64,000 nt of DNA from Ferdinandcohnia salidurans (GTDB taxonomy: Bacteria; Bacillota; Bacilli; Bacillales; Bacillaceae_L). Location of the stretch: assembly GCF_042680725.1 (NCBI RefSeq), contig NZ_JBHUEK010000010.1, forward strand, positions 310,001 to 374,000, written 5' to 3'. A program made the translations under genes and the position numbers. Shown piece by piece: positions 53,176-60,335 of this stretch. How positions within the stretch are numbered: the first letter of the stretch is position 1; each line of letters opens with the position of its first letter. The notes below the pieces were generated by a model. It worked only from the letters and a program-made list of their open reading frames with translations, did no database searches and was not told the DNA's origin.

Positions 53176-54050
53176 TCTGAATCATCCCGGCATTCCGACT
53201 TGCTTTAGAGGTATCTGGGTGCTAAGAGTCCGAATCAATGACACAATTGGACTCACTGGAGCTTTTTCTGGTTGAGTCTGTCGGAATCAACCCGTAATTC
53301 TGACACAAAGGAGTAGTTAGTGGTTGAGGCTGTCAGAATAACCCTTGAATTCAGACTCACCGTAGAGTTTTTTTGTTCACTGAGTCCGAATAAGCTTTGC
53401 ATTCTGACACAAGGGAGATGTTTCGGGTTAAGTCTGTCAGAATAACCCTTGTATTGGGACACACCGTAGAGTTTTCTGTGTTCACTGAGTCCGAATTGAC
53501 CAAGCATTCTGGCACAAAGTAGAAGTTACTGGTTGAGTCTGTCAGAAAAACCCTTGATTTCAGACTCACCGTAGAGTATTCTAGTTCACTGAGTCCGAAT
53601 GAGCCTAGCATTCTGACACAAGGGAGAAGTTTCGGGTTGAGTCTGTCAGAATAACCCTTGTATTCAGACTCACCGTAGAGTTTTTTGGTTCACTGAGTCC
53701 GAATAAGCTTTGCATTCTGACACAAAGGAGTAGTTACTTGCTGAGTCTGTCAGAAAATCCCTTGTATTGGGACACACCGTAGAGTTTTCTGTGTTCACTG
53801 AGTCCGAATGAGCCAAGCATTCTGACACAAAGGAGAAGTAAGTGGTTGAGTCTGTCAGAATAACCCTTGTATTCAGACTCACCGCAGAGTTTTCTAGTTC
53901 ATTGAGTCCGAATTGGCTAAGCATTCTGACACAAAGGAGAAGTTACTTATTGAGTCTGTCAGAAAAACCCTTGAATTCAGACTCACCGTAGAAGTTTCAA
54001 GTTCCTGAGTCAGAATCATCAAGTGGACTCACCGAGAACTACCATGTTCC
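53176..54050. repeat. Tandem array of about 104-bp units made of inverted motifs (array B)
   Basis: Six well-kept units start at 53378, 53483, 53587, 53691, 53796 and 53900 (lengths 105, 104, 104, 105, 104 and 104), with decayed units on both sides. Each unit has four copies of a 10-14 base motif in alternating orientation: GAGTCCGAAT, ATTCTGACAC, GAGTCTGTCAGAAT and ATTCAGACTC. These form two hairpins, each with a 9-base loop. Units 1 and 4 share private variants (AAGCTTTGC; TTGGGACAC; CTGTGTT), which shows a higher-order repeat of three units (313 bp). It lies between sspH and a convergent small gene and does not encode protein. Confidence 0.95.
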
Positions 54051-54073
54051 TTACTAATATTGAATGACAAAAC

Positions 54074-54106
54074 AAAAGCTCCCATTTTACGCAAAGGGGA
54101 GCTTTT
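54074..54106. terminator. Terminator at the right end of array B
   Basis: An AAAAGCTCCC / GGGAGCTTTT stem is followed by TT. It ends any plus-strand transcript through the array and also lies just behind the minus-strand small gene. Confidence 0.85.
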
Positions 54107-54226
54107 TTAATCCCAAAATCCACTAATGAATTTTGCGAATATATCCGAACTAAAGTAGAAAAATGAGCATAGAAAAAAAGCAATCACAAGTCCAGTTAAA
54201 ATCCAACTAAGTGTCTCCTTCTTCAC
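54107..54226 (-). CDS. Small single-span membrane protein, 39 residues
   Basis: A 39-codon ORF starting with GTG, with AGAGGTG about 5 bases upstream. The product MKKETLSWILTGL... has a basic start, one membrane helix (about 8-26) and an aromatic end, FISGFWD. It is bounded by the array B terminator and another terminator, as expected for a real gene. No family is recognised. Confidence 0.6.
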   Translation of the reverse strand: MKKETLSWILTGLVIAFFLCSFFYFSSDIFAKFISGFWD

Positions 54227-54280
54227 ACAATCACCTCTTTTATATACTATTTGCATATTGGAATCTTTCATGCAAACCAA

Positions 54281-54308
54281 AAAACCTCTAGGACACCCTA
54301 GAGGTTTT
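54281..54308. terminator. Strong palindromic terminator
   Basis: A 12-bp perfect stem with a 4-base loop (AAAACCTCTAGG / CCTAGAGGTTTT) is followed by TT. It lies in the gap 54227-54520, which otherwise holds only AT-rich sequence and the promoter region of the next small gene. Confidence 0.85.
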
Positions 54309-54520
54309 TTGTATATATAAATGATAGGGGAAATGAAGTAAAAAGTGCCTCTAATTATGAGAGAGTAATTAGAGGCAAGAGAGAAATGAAAACTTCATTG
54401 AATTAGACGACCTGTCTTGTAAAAGGTTACAAACTCTATAAAATTTTTTTAAAGGATATTCATTCTTTTTCTCTTCCAAGCATACATATAGGACAAGCGA
54501 AAAAAAGAGGGGGATTTGAT

Positions 54521-54679
54521 ATGTCTTATCCAGGATCAAAGGGTTGGTATGTGAAACAATTAAAAGAAAAAGGGATTTACCATCATCCAGTTGAGCGTAA
54601 AAAACTAGAAACGTATAAAACATATATCCTACGAAAATTATATTTTGAACTAGTTGCGGATAAAGAAGCAGATAAATAA
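54521..54679 (+). CDS. DUF2639 / YflJ-like small protein
   Basis: A 52-residue basic protein: MSYPGSKGWYVKQLKEKG, then HHPVERKKLETYKTYILRKLYFELV. The pattern (SKGWY..LKE.GI..HP.E.KKLE.YK.YILR.LY) fits the DUF2639 family of short Bacillus proteins such as YflJ. AGGGGG lies 8 bases before ATG. Function is unknown. A hairpin with a T-tract follows (54686-54712). Confidence 0.75.
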   Translation: MSYPGSKGWYVKQLKEKGIYHHPVERKKLETYKTYILRKLYFELVADKEADK

Positions 54680-54685
54680 TTGTCA

Positions 54686-54712
54686 AAAGCGGTCCTCGAG
54701 GCTGCTTTTTTT
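54686..54712 (+). terminator. Terminator after the DUF2639 gene
   Basis: An AAAGCGG / GCTGCTTT imperfect stem around CCTCGAGG is followed by TTTTTT. Confidence 0.65.
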
Positions 54713-54780
54713 GTGCGAACATTTTTCTCCAAATCTACTCATTTTTAAAATATAATAAGAGATGAGTAGGAGGGGGATCA

Positions 54781-55491
54781 GTGGAAACAGTCGAAATCGA
54801 TTTATCACAACGATTTGAGATAGCCTTCAATCGTGTTCATAAAGCATTAAGTAAAATGGTCAAGAATGTGAATGGAGATATATTTAGTCAATTGGTTGCA
54901 CATGGTGCAAAAAGGCATGCCATAATCCGTTCCTATAAGGATGAACTCTTTCAATTTGCTAAGCTCCGCAATGCGATTGTCCATGAAAAATTACGTGCTG
55001 ATTTTTATATAGCTGAGCCACATCAAGAAGTGGTTGAGCGGATTGAGGAAATTGCAGCTCTTTTGGAGAAACCAGTAACGGCATTATCGATTTCAAGTCG
55101 CCCTGTTATTTATTTTAATTTTCATTCCTCTATTAAAGATGTGATTCTTGCTATCCATAATAATTCGTATACGAAGTTTCCGATTTACAATGATGGTACA
55201 TGCATTGGAATTTTAACGTCTGGGGCCATAATGAAATGGATGGCCAAACATTTATCAAATGATAGTATCGATTTATCAAATATCCGAGTTGGGGAAGTTA
55301 TCCCCTACGAAACAAAGCATCTAATCGAATTTGTTGATCAAAATTGTGATATATTTGTCGTTGAAGAAAAGTTTGAGAAACGCCATGCCCATGGTAAAAA
55401 ACTAGAAGCGGTCATCATAACCGAAACTGGACAAATCGACGAAAAGCCATTAGGGATCATCACATCATGGGACCTAATTGAAATTGATTAA
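54781..55491 (+). CDS. HEPN-like domain fused to a CBS domain pair
   Basis: A 236-residue soluble protein. The N-terminal about 100 residues are helical and contain R63-N-A-I-V-H68, matching the R-x4-H motif of HEPN-type RNases in the usual context (FAKLRNAIVHEKL). The C-terminal part is two CBS domains (about 105-165 and 170-236; SIKDVILAIHNNSYTKFPIYNDGTCIGILTSGAIMKWM). CBS pairs bind adenine nucleotides, so ligand sensing could control the N-terminal domain. The GTG start has GGAGGGGG nearby. The activity is inferred; there is no partner antitoxin next to it. Confidence 0.75.
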   Translation: METVEIDLSQRFEIAFNRVHKALSKMVKNVNGDIFSQLVAHGAKRHAIIRSYKDELFQFAKLRNAIVHEKLRADFYIAEPHQEVVERIEEIAALLEKPVTALSISSRPVIYFNFHSSIKDVILAIHNNSYTKFPIYNDGTCIGILTSGAIMKWMAKHLSNDSIDLSNIRVGEVIPYETKHLIEFVDQNCDIFVVEEKFEKRHAHGKKLEAVIITETGQIDEKPLGIITSWDLIEID

Positions 55492-55503
55492 ATACGCGAA
55501 CTA

Positions 55504-55529
55504 AAAAGGCACTGAGAACAGTGCCTTTT
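55504..55529. terminator. Bidirectional terminator
   Basis: An 11-bp perfect stem, AAAAGGCACTG / CAGTGCCTTTT, lies between convergent genes. Confidence 0.9.
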
Positions 55530-55534
55530 AATTA

Positions 55535-56215
55535 TTAAACTGAATATAGGAACGTCGCTTCCACCCTAGCGGTTATCGTCAATTCCCCAGCTTGGATCGG
55601 TGTAGCAGCTTCACTTTTGGCAAACATTGCAGTTTGAAATGGAACAGGTGGGCTTTGCTGTGATAACTCCTTAATTTGAAGGGGAACCTCTTGAAGTGCA
55701 ACTCCTAATTTTTTTGCGATTGTCCTTGCTTTATCTTGTCCGTCTTGAACGGCATTCTGAAGTGCTCTTTCATAATATATTTGAGGATTGCGTACTGTAA
55801 AAGTAATATTCGTCACCGTATTGGCTCCGTTCTGAACGGCTGTATCTACAACGGTACCTACCGATTGGATGTCCACATCTGATATTTGTAACATATGAGT
55901 CACTCGGTAGCCCCTTAAGGTCTGTTTCGAGTTTTCATAGTCATAAATGATGTCGATTCGAAAATCTACTGTTTTGATATGTTCATTTGGTATCCCTAGT
56001 CCTAATAAAGAATCTATGACCTTTTTTGTTAGTTGGTTATTTTCATTTTGAGCTTCAGTAACTGTGCTACTTTCTGTGATGACACCTAATGTGATGGTGG
56101 CAATGTTCGGCGCAGTTGTAACAATTCCCTCACCATTTACTTGCATTCGATGTGTATTGGTACTATTGTTCCTTTTAGGTTGAGAACGCATCATCCAAGG
56201 TTCATAATAATACAT
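55535..56215 (-). CDS. SIMPL (DUF541) domain protein
   Basis: A 226-residue protein with one SIMPL domain (about residues 24-226): VNGEGIVTTAPNIATITLGVITES at the start, TVDFRIDIIYDYENSKQTLRGYRVTH in the middle, and a long helix (ALQNAVQDGQDKARTIAKKLG). The family includes exported proteins of unknown function linked to oxidative stress. Unlike most, this one has no signal peptide. ATG 56215 follows GGAAGGAG at 7 bases. Confidence 0.85.
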   Translation of the reverse strand: MYYYEPWMMRSQPKRNNSTNTHRMQVNGEGIVTTAPNIATITLGVITESSTVTEAQNENNQLTKKVIDSLLGLGIPNEHIKTVDFRIDIIYDYENSKQTLRGYRVTHMLQISDVDIQSVGTVVDTAVQNGANTVTNITFTVRNPQIYYERALQNAVQDGQDKARTIAKKLGVALQEVPLQIKELSQQSPPVPFQTAMFAKSEAATPIQAGELTITARVEATFLYSV

Positions 56216-56313
56216 CGTAGAGCTCCTTCCCAAAATAATCTTTTTGGTATTGTATTACTTCGAGAACATTTAGGTGTGCATACAAAAAAATAAAGCCCAC
56301 GGATTTCATGAGC

Positions 56314-57078
56314 TTAGCCAGCCATTCTTTTTCGATACAATGGTCCAAAAATGACGTGTAAACATATATCCCCTGTAAAGTGAGCAATCATGGCTATTTC
56401 AATTCCAAACTTCCAATATAAATACCCAAACAACATTCCAGGTATGGCATTAAGTAAAACCGTACGGATAATAACGATTTTGGATTTGCCGAAAAGTCCA
56501 AAAGCAGCCGGCAAATGTCCTACGCCGAATAAAAGGGCAGCAACGATGATCCCAATCCAATATGCAAGATCGCCTAACCCTAAAAGGCTTAATACATATA
56601 CCACTGCTGTCATTAAAAATAAGCGGGTTAAAACTTCCTCTGAGATTCCACCATAAAATGAAGCTAAAAACGATTGAAATCTAGAAGGTTCATCCATTTG
56701 AACATTAGGTATCTTTTTCATGAAAAGAATATCCAAACCGATGATGATAATGGCTACAACAAATCCAATCACAATACTCAGAAGAATGGTCCCTGAGATG
56801 TCGTAGGGAACAGTGCTCCCATCTAACCAGGAATCAATTAACCACCAATGTAAGTCAACTTTTGGAGCAAGCCATGTTCCAATAAATGCGGAAACTCCTA
56901 ATAACACAACACTTTGAATGATACTGATTAAAACAAGTACTGGTGTAGGAGGAATCTTTTTAGTGGGATTCTTTATTGTATCCTCTTCAATTTTTCCTTT
57001 TAACATTTTAAACTGATAGGGCATAACGACGATTGCCCCGATTGATGCAGCTATCCAAAATATAAAAAACTCTGTCAT
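56314..57078 (-). CDS. CPBP family intramembrane glutamic endopeptidase
   Basis: A 254-residue membrane protein with about seven helices. The CPBP/Abi protease motifs are visible: EEVLTR (E-E-x3-R), GVGHLP, and IAHFTGD near the end. Relatives cleave CAAX-type or bacteriocin/leader peptides or act in bacteriocin self-immunity; no substrate is apparent here. It is a single gene. Confidence 0.87.
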   Translation of the reverse strand: MTEFFIFWIAASIGAIVVMPYQFKMLKGKIEEDTIKNPTKKIPPTPVLVLISIIQSVVLLGVSAFIGTWLAPKVDLHWWLIDSWLDGSTVPYDISGTILLSIVIGFVVAIIIIGLDILFMKKIPNVQMDEPSRFQSFLASFYGGISEEVLTRLFLMTAVVYVLSLLGLGDLAYWIGIIVAALLFGVGHLPAAFGLFGKSKIVIIRTVLLNAIPGMLFGYLYWKFGIEIAMIAHFTGDICLHVIFGPLYRKRMAG

Positions 57079-57177
57079 CTAAACACCCTCATTCATTTTC
57101 GTTATCATTTATTTTCCGTAGATAATACGAATGAAGTGTTGAGAAAGTTCATTTTTATTTTTCAAGTTAAACAAAAA

Positions 57178-57199
57178 AAGGTGCCCATTAAGGCACCTT
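57178..57199 (-). terminator. Terminator of the glucosaminidase-like gene
   Basis: An AAGGTGCC / GGCACCTT stem has a run of A on the left (U-tract on the minus strand). Confidence 0.82.
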
Positions 57200-57201
57200 A
57201 A

Positions 57202-57927
57202 TCATACTTGATCTTCTTTAACATTATTCATAATGGATACAATATTTTTTACCCATTGATTATTTAGACCAGTGGCGTCATTCGCTGCTTGATTTGGAGC
57301 ATAGATTGTTTGGATTTCACCGATTGTTTCATTTCCGTTCTCGACATAGTATTTCTTTAAATAGATCGCTTTAAAATGGATACTATCTTCAATAGAACGA
57401 AACTTTTGCCATTCTGTTCCACCTTCGACTAATTCCTGGCAACCAGGGTTTGGATAATCTTCCCCAAAAATATCGGCGTAAATATCAGGCATACATGTAA
57501 TACCCCCAATATTGTTCCAAGGTGAGGTTGAAATTTCAGAATCTCCCCAACCGGTTTCCTGAGCAGCTAATGCTGCTAAAAATACAGGATCAATATCATG
57601 CTCTTCACCCGATTTTACAAAGTTTGGTCCTAAACCTTTTAGATTTCCCTTTAAATGCTTGTCCAATTCTTGACCAGTAATAGTATTTTCCTGTTCTACA
57701 TTATAATTTTTTGAAGCCATTTGCACAGGCTTGCTTTGCGGTTTTTGATTATTTATTTTTTCTTTCTTTAATTCTTTTACTGGATTAATTGCTGGCGTGT
57801 TTTTCTTTTCAAGTGTTTCAGCATTTGAATGTTGCATGGTAGCGAAAATACTTGTTCCTATAATGATTACAACACCAATTATATAAATGAGGGCTGGTTT
57901 TTTAAGTAAAAGGTTTGAGATTTTCAT
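57202..57927 (-). CDS. Exported glucosaminidase/FlgJ-like protein
   Basis: A 241-residue protein: N-terminal membrane anchor or signal (about 13-31), a Lys/Asn/Pro-rich linker, then a GH73-like lysozyme fold (about 95-230). The catalytic-glutamate segment is LAALAAQETGWGDSEIS and the WNNIGGI block follows. It probably cuts N-acetylglucosaminyl bonds in peptidoglycan. Cysteines in TCMPD and NPGCQE could form a disulfide. Confidence 0.8.
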   Translation of the reverse strand: MKISNLLLKKPALIYIIGVVIIIGTSIFATMQHSNAETLEKKNTPAINPVKELKKEKINNQKPQSKPVQMASKNYNVEQENTITGQELDKHLKGNLKGLGPNFVKSGEEHDIDPVFLAALAAQETGWGDSEISTSPWNNIGGITCMPDIYADIFGEDYPNPGCQELVEGGTEWQKFRSIEDSIHFKAIYLKKYYVENGNETIGEIQTIYAPNQAANDATGLNNQWVKNIVSIMNNVKEDQV

Positions 57928-58191
57928 ATTATCCTACCTCCTTCATAAGACCTTTTTCCTACTCATGGAAACTATCCTAACATACTAAAATGACAGTTAT
58001 GTTACAAAGAGGTTATAACAATCTTATAAAAAGATGACAAAGGGTATAGGTTGTTTGCAAATATACTGTTAGTCTAGTATAATCTGAAACTGTATGTTCG
58101 TTGTCAGAAACGTAAACATTTCCCATTTTTATCAATAAAATGGAAGTAAATTGCTTTTAAGGCAAAAAATATACAATGAAAGGTGTTTGTT

Positions 58192-58713
58192 ATGTATTTT
58201 CAAAGTTTGCTAATGAAAGAGGATCTGAATAAGAACCCGTCAGAGGTCAAACAGGATTTAGAGGATTTACAGTTTCAGCTTTTTCGCATGCAAGATAACA
58301 TCAAAGAAATTTCTAAAAAGCATCAAATTATCGGTATTGACCAATCAAAGGAAGAAAAATGGGTAATTGTATCGGCCTTTGATGACGGCAATCGTTGCCA
58401 AATCATGGTGAATGATTGTGACACAGCCTATAGAGGTAACTGGGATTTTTCACTTCAGGCACAATACAAAGATGAAGCTAATGCGATTCATATTGGTGAT
58501 ATCAAAGGACCTGCGAACCAGGGCTATGGTTCGATTTGCATGAATCATTTAAAGGAAATTGCGCGCGAACAAAACATCCCTGTTATTACAGGCGATATCG
58601 CAAAAAGAGACTGGGATCACGTTGATCGTCTTGTCTATTTTTACGAAAAACACGATTTCGAAGTTGAAATCGATCCTAAAACAAAATCGGGTGAAATTAT
58701 TTGGAAAGATTAA
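58192..58713 (+). CDS. GNAT-like protein of unknown substrate
   Basis: A 173-residue cytosolic protein. An N-terminal coiled-coil-like helix (residues 5-45) precedes an acetyltransferase-like region (about 55-173), with the glycine turn NQGYGSICMNHLKEIAREQNIPVITGDI and the late block VYFYEKHDFEVE, typical of GNAT proteins. The acetyl-CoA loop is only partly canonical (Q/R-x-x-G-x-G/A). ATG 58192 has AAAGGTG upstream. Confidence 0.65.
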   Translation: MYFQSLLMKEDLNKNPSEVKQDLEDLQFQLFRMQDNIKEISKKHQIIGIDQSKEEKWVIVSAFDDGNRCQIMVNDCDTAYRGNWDFSLQAQYKDEANAIHIGDIKGPANQGYGSICMNHLKEIAREQNIPVITGDIAKRDWDHVDRLVYFYEKHDFEVEIDPKTKSGEIIWKD

Positions 58714-58725
58714 TTAAAAAGAAAG

Positions 58726-58763
58726 AGACCTGCTTACCACTTATCTTACGGTAAAGCAGGTCT
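58726..58763 (+). terminator. Terminator of the GNAT-like gene
   Basis: A 10-bp perfect stem, AGACCTGCTT / AAGCAGGTCT, is followed by TTTTATT. Confidence 0.88.
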
Positions 58764-58843
58764 TTTTATTATGAAATAAAATGTCCAAACCGATTGAAGA
58801 CTTTGACGTATGATACATTAGCTTTGAAAAAGGAATGAGAACA

Positions 58844-59581
58844 ATGTTATATAAACGTATAATATACAGAGTCAACCCGAGCAATGCTTCTCAATGTGCC
58901 CAATTTTTAAATGACCACTTTATCCCCATTCAAATTAAAAATGGTGCAAAACTAATTGGGCAGTGGCAAGATGAATCCAATAAGGAAATAATGGCCGTTT
59001 GGGAATATCCAAATATGGACGAGTATATAAAAATTGAAAAAAGAGTTTACAAAGAGAAACAGAAAATAGAGGAACTAAAAAAGCATTACTTAGATTGTAA
59101 GGAGGATTTCTTATCTTCGACAGGTACGTATGAGTCCCCTAAACACACAGTCAGTGTAAGTGGATTTATCACAAATGATAATAACGAAGTATTACTGGTA
59201 AAGACTTTTTGGCGATCTGATACTTGGGAGCTTCCTGGAGGTGGAGTTGATGAAGGTGAGACGTTAGACAAGGCCCTTTGTCGGGAAATTTTCGAAGAAA
59301 CAGGGGTTCATGTGCGATTACATGGTGTAACGGGTGTATATTCAAATGGAAGTGTCGTTTCAATTGTTTTTCGCGGGGAATATAGTGGAGGCAATTTAAC
59401 GACGTCTAACGAAACAAAAGAAGTAGCTTTTGTAAAAATAAATGAATTTAATTTTGCTGATTATATAAAGAGGCCAAAGTTTAAACCACGTGTTCTTGAT
59501 GCGCTAAAAGGAGATTATGTGCCATATGAAGCTTTTAAAGTGAGACCATATGAATTATTAGCAAGATTTGAAGGAAATTAG
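58844..59581 (+). CDS. NIPSNAP/ABM-like domain fused to a Nudix hydrolase
   Basis: A 245-residue protein. Residues 1-75 (YKRIIYRVNPSNASQCAQFLNDHFIPIQIKNGAKLIGQW, VWEYPNMDEYIKIEKRV) look like a dimeric alpha-beta barrel (NIPSNAP-type) domain. Residues about 100-245 form a Nudix domain with a complete box at 132-155 (GGGVDEGETLDKALCREIFEETGV). It should hydrolyse a nucleoside diphosphate-linked compound; the substrate is unknown. ATG 58844 is better spaced from AAAAGGA than ATG 58835. Confidence 0.8.
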   Translation: MLYKRIIYRVNPSNASQCAQFLNDHFIPIQIKNGAKLIGQWQDESNKEIMAVWEYPNMDEYIKIEKRVYKEKQKIEELKKHYLDCKEDFLSSTGTYESPKHTVSVSGFITNDNNEVLLVKTFWRSDTWELPGGGVDEGETLDKALCREIFEETGVHVRLHGVTGVYSNGSVVSIVFRGEYSGGNLTTSNETKEVAFVKINEFNFADYIKRPKFKPRVLDALKGDYVPYEAFKVRPYELLARFEGN

Positions 59582-59651
59582 TTACTTTTTAACTTTCATA
59601 AATAATGGTACCATTATAATAAAATTTGGTTTAGTCATAGGAGCTCACATC

Positions 59652-60266
59652 ATGAAATTAATGAACAAAGGTTTAATACTTGGAATTGCAGCGATCATTC
59701 AGGGCTTTGCCATGGCAACCTTTTTATTTCCACATTATATTCCAACTGGAGGAGCAGCTAGTGTTGCAGTACTGGTCAACTTTTTAGCGGGTACTCCTTT
59801 TGATATTACGCTTTGGGTACTAAATGCGGGTCTTTTATTTGCTGCGATTAAGTGGCTTGGAAAAGAGGCCGCGATTTGGACGCTGTACTGTGTCACAGTT
59901 ACAGCACTCACCATTCGTCTGATCAGTCCGTTGGTAACAAATCCCATATCAAATGTAATCGTTGATTTAATAGTAGGTTCGATGATCTTTGGTGTTGGAA
60001 TTGGGATATTATTTCGAATGGGTGCCTCATCAGGTGGAATGGATATTTTAGCTTTAATCATTTCAAAACTTAAAGGATTTTCACCAGGAAAAACACTGTT
60101 TGCAATTAATGGTACGATTTTGCTTGCGACAGGAATTATCGTGGATTGGAAAATCATCATTTATGCGCTCGTTAGTCAATTTATAAGCACACGGATTATC
60201 GATCTCTTATATAAGGTCCAATTGCCAAAACGGCAAATTCAAAAACATAATACAAATACGTATTAA
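59652..60266 (+). CDS. YitT-family membrane protein (short)
   Basis: A 204-residue protein with five to six membrane segments and YitT/DUF161 features: PTGGAASVAVLVNFLAGTPFDITLWVLN and GIGILFRMGASSGGMDILALII. It lacks the C-terminal DUF2179 domain found in many family members. Function is unknown. ATG 59652 follows AGGAG at about 9 bases; longer open frame upstream is not supported. Confidence 0.83.
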   Translation: MKLMNKGLILGIAAIIQGFAMATFLFPHYIPTGGAASVAVLVNFLAGTPFDITLWVLNAGLLFAAIKWLGKEAAIWTLYCVTVTALTIRLISPLVTNPISNVIVDLIVGSMIFGVGIGILFRMGASSGGMDILALIISKLKGFSPGKTLFAINGTILLATGIIVDWKIIIYALVSQFISTRIIDLLYKVQLPKRQIQKHNTNTY

Positions 60267-60275
60267 CAAAAAAAA

Positions 60276-60302
60276 GCGAGAACCCTTAAATGAGGTTCTC
60301 GC
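60276..60302. terminator. Bidirectional terminator YitT / aldehyde dehydrogenase
   Basis: A 9-bp perfect stem, GCGAGAACC / GGTTCTCGC, with A-tract before it, lies between convergent genes. Confidence 0.85.
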
Positions 60303-60335
60303 CTATTTTAATTCAAGCTACTGTTGAGTTGTTAT

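Noticed and set aside
53253..53924. Three overlapping 84-codon minus-strand frames in array B
   Set aside because: Repeat-derived frames across 104/105-bp units, nearly identical to each other, without ribosome binding sites.
22761..54050. Arrays A and B as CRISPR arrays
   Set aside because: The sequence between conserved blocks is itself repeated, not unique; unit length is too regular, and no cas genes are present.
54369..54722. 117-codon minus-strand frame
   Set aside because: It covers the plus-strand DUF2639 gene and its promoter region; composition is untypical and no start signal is seen.
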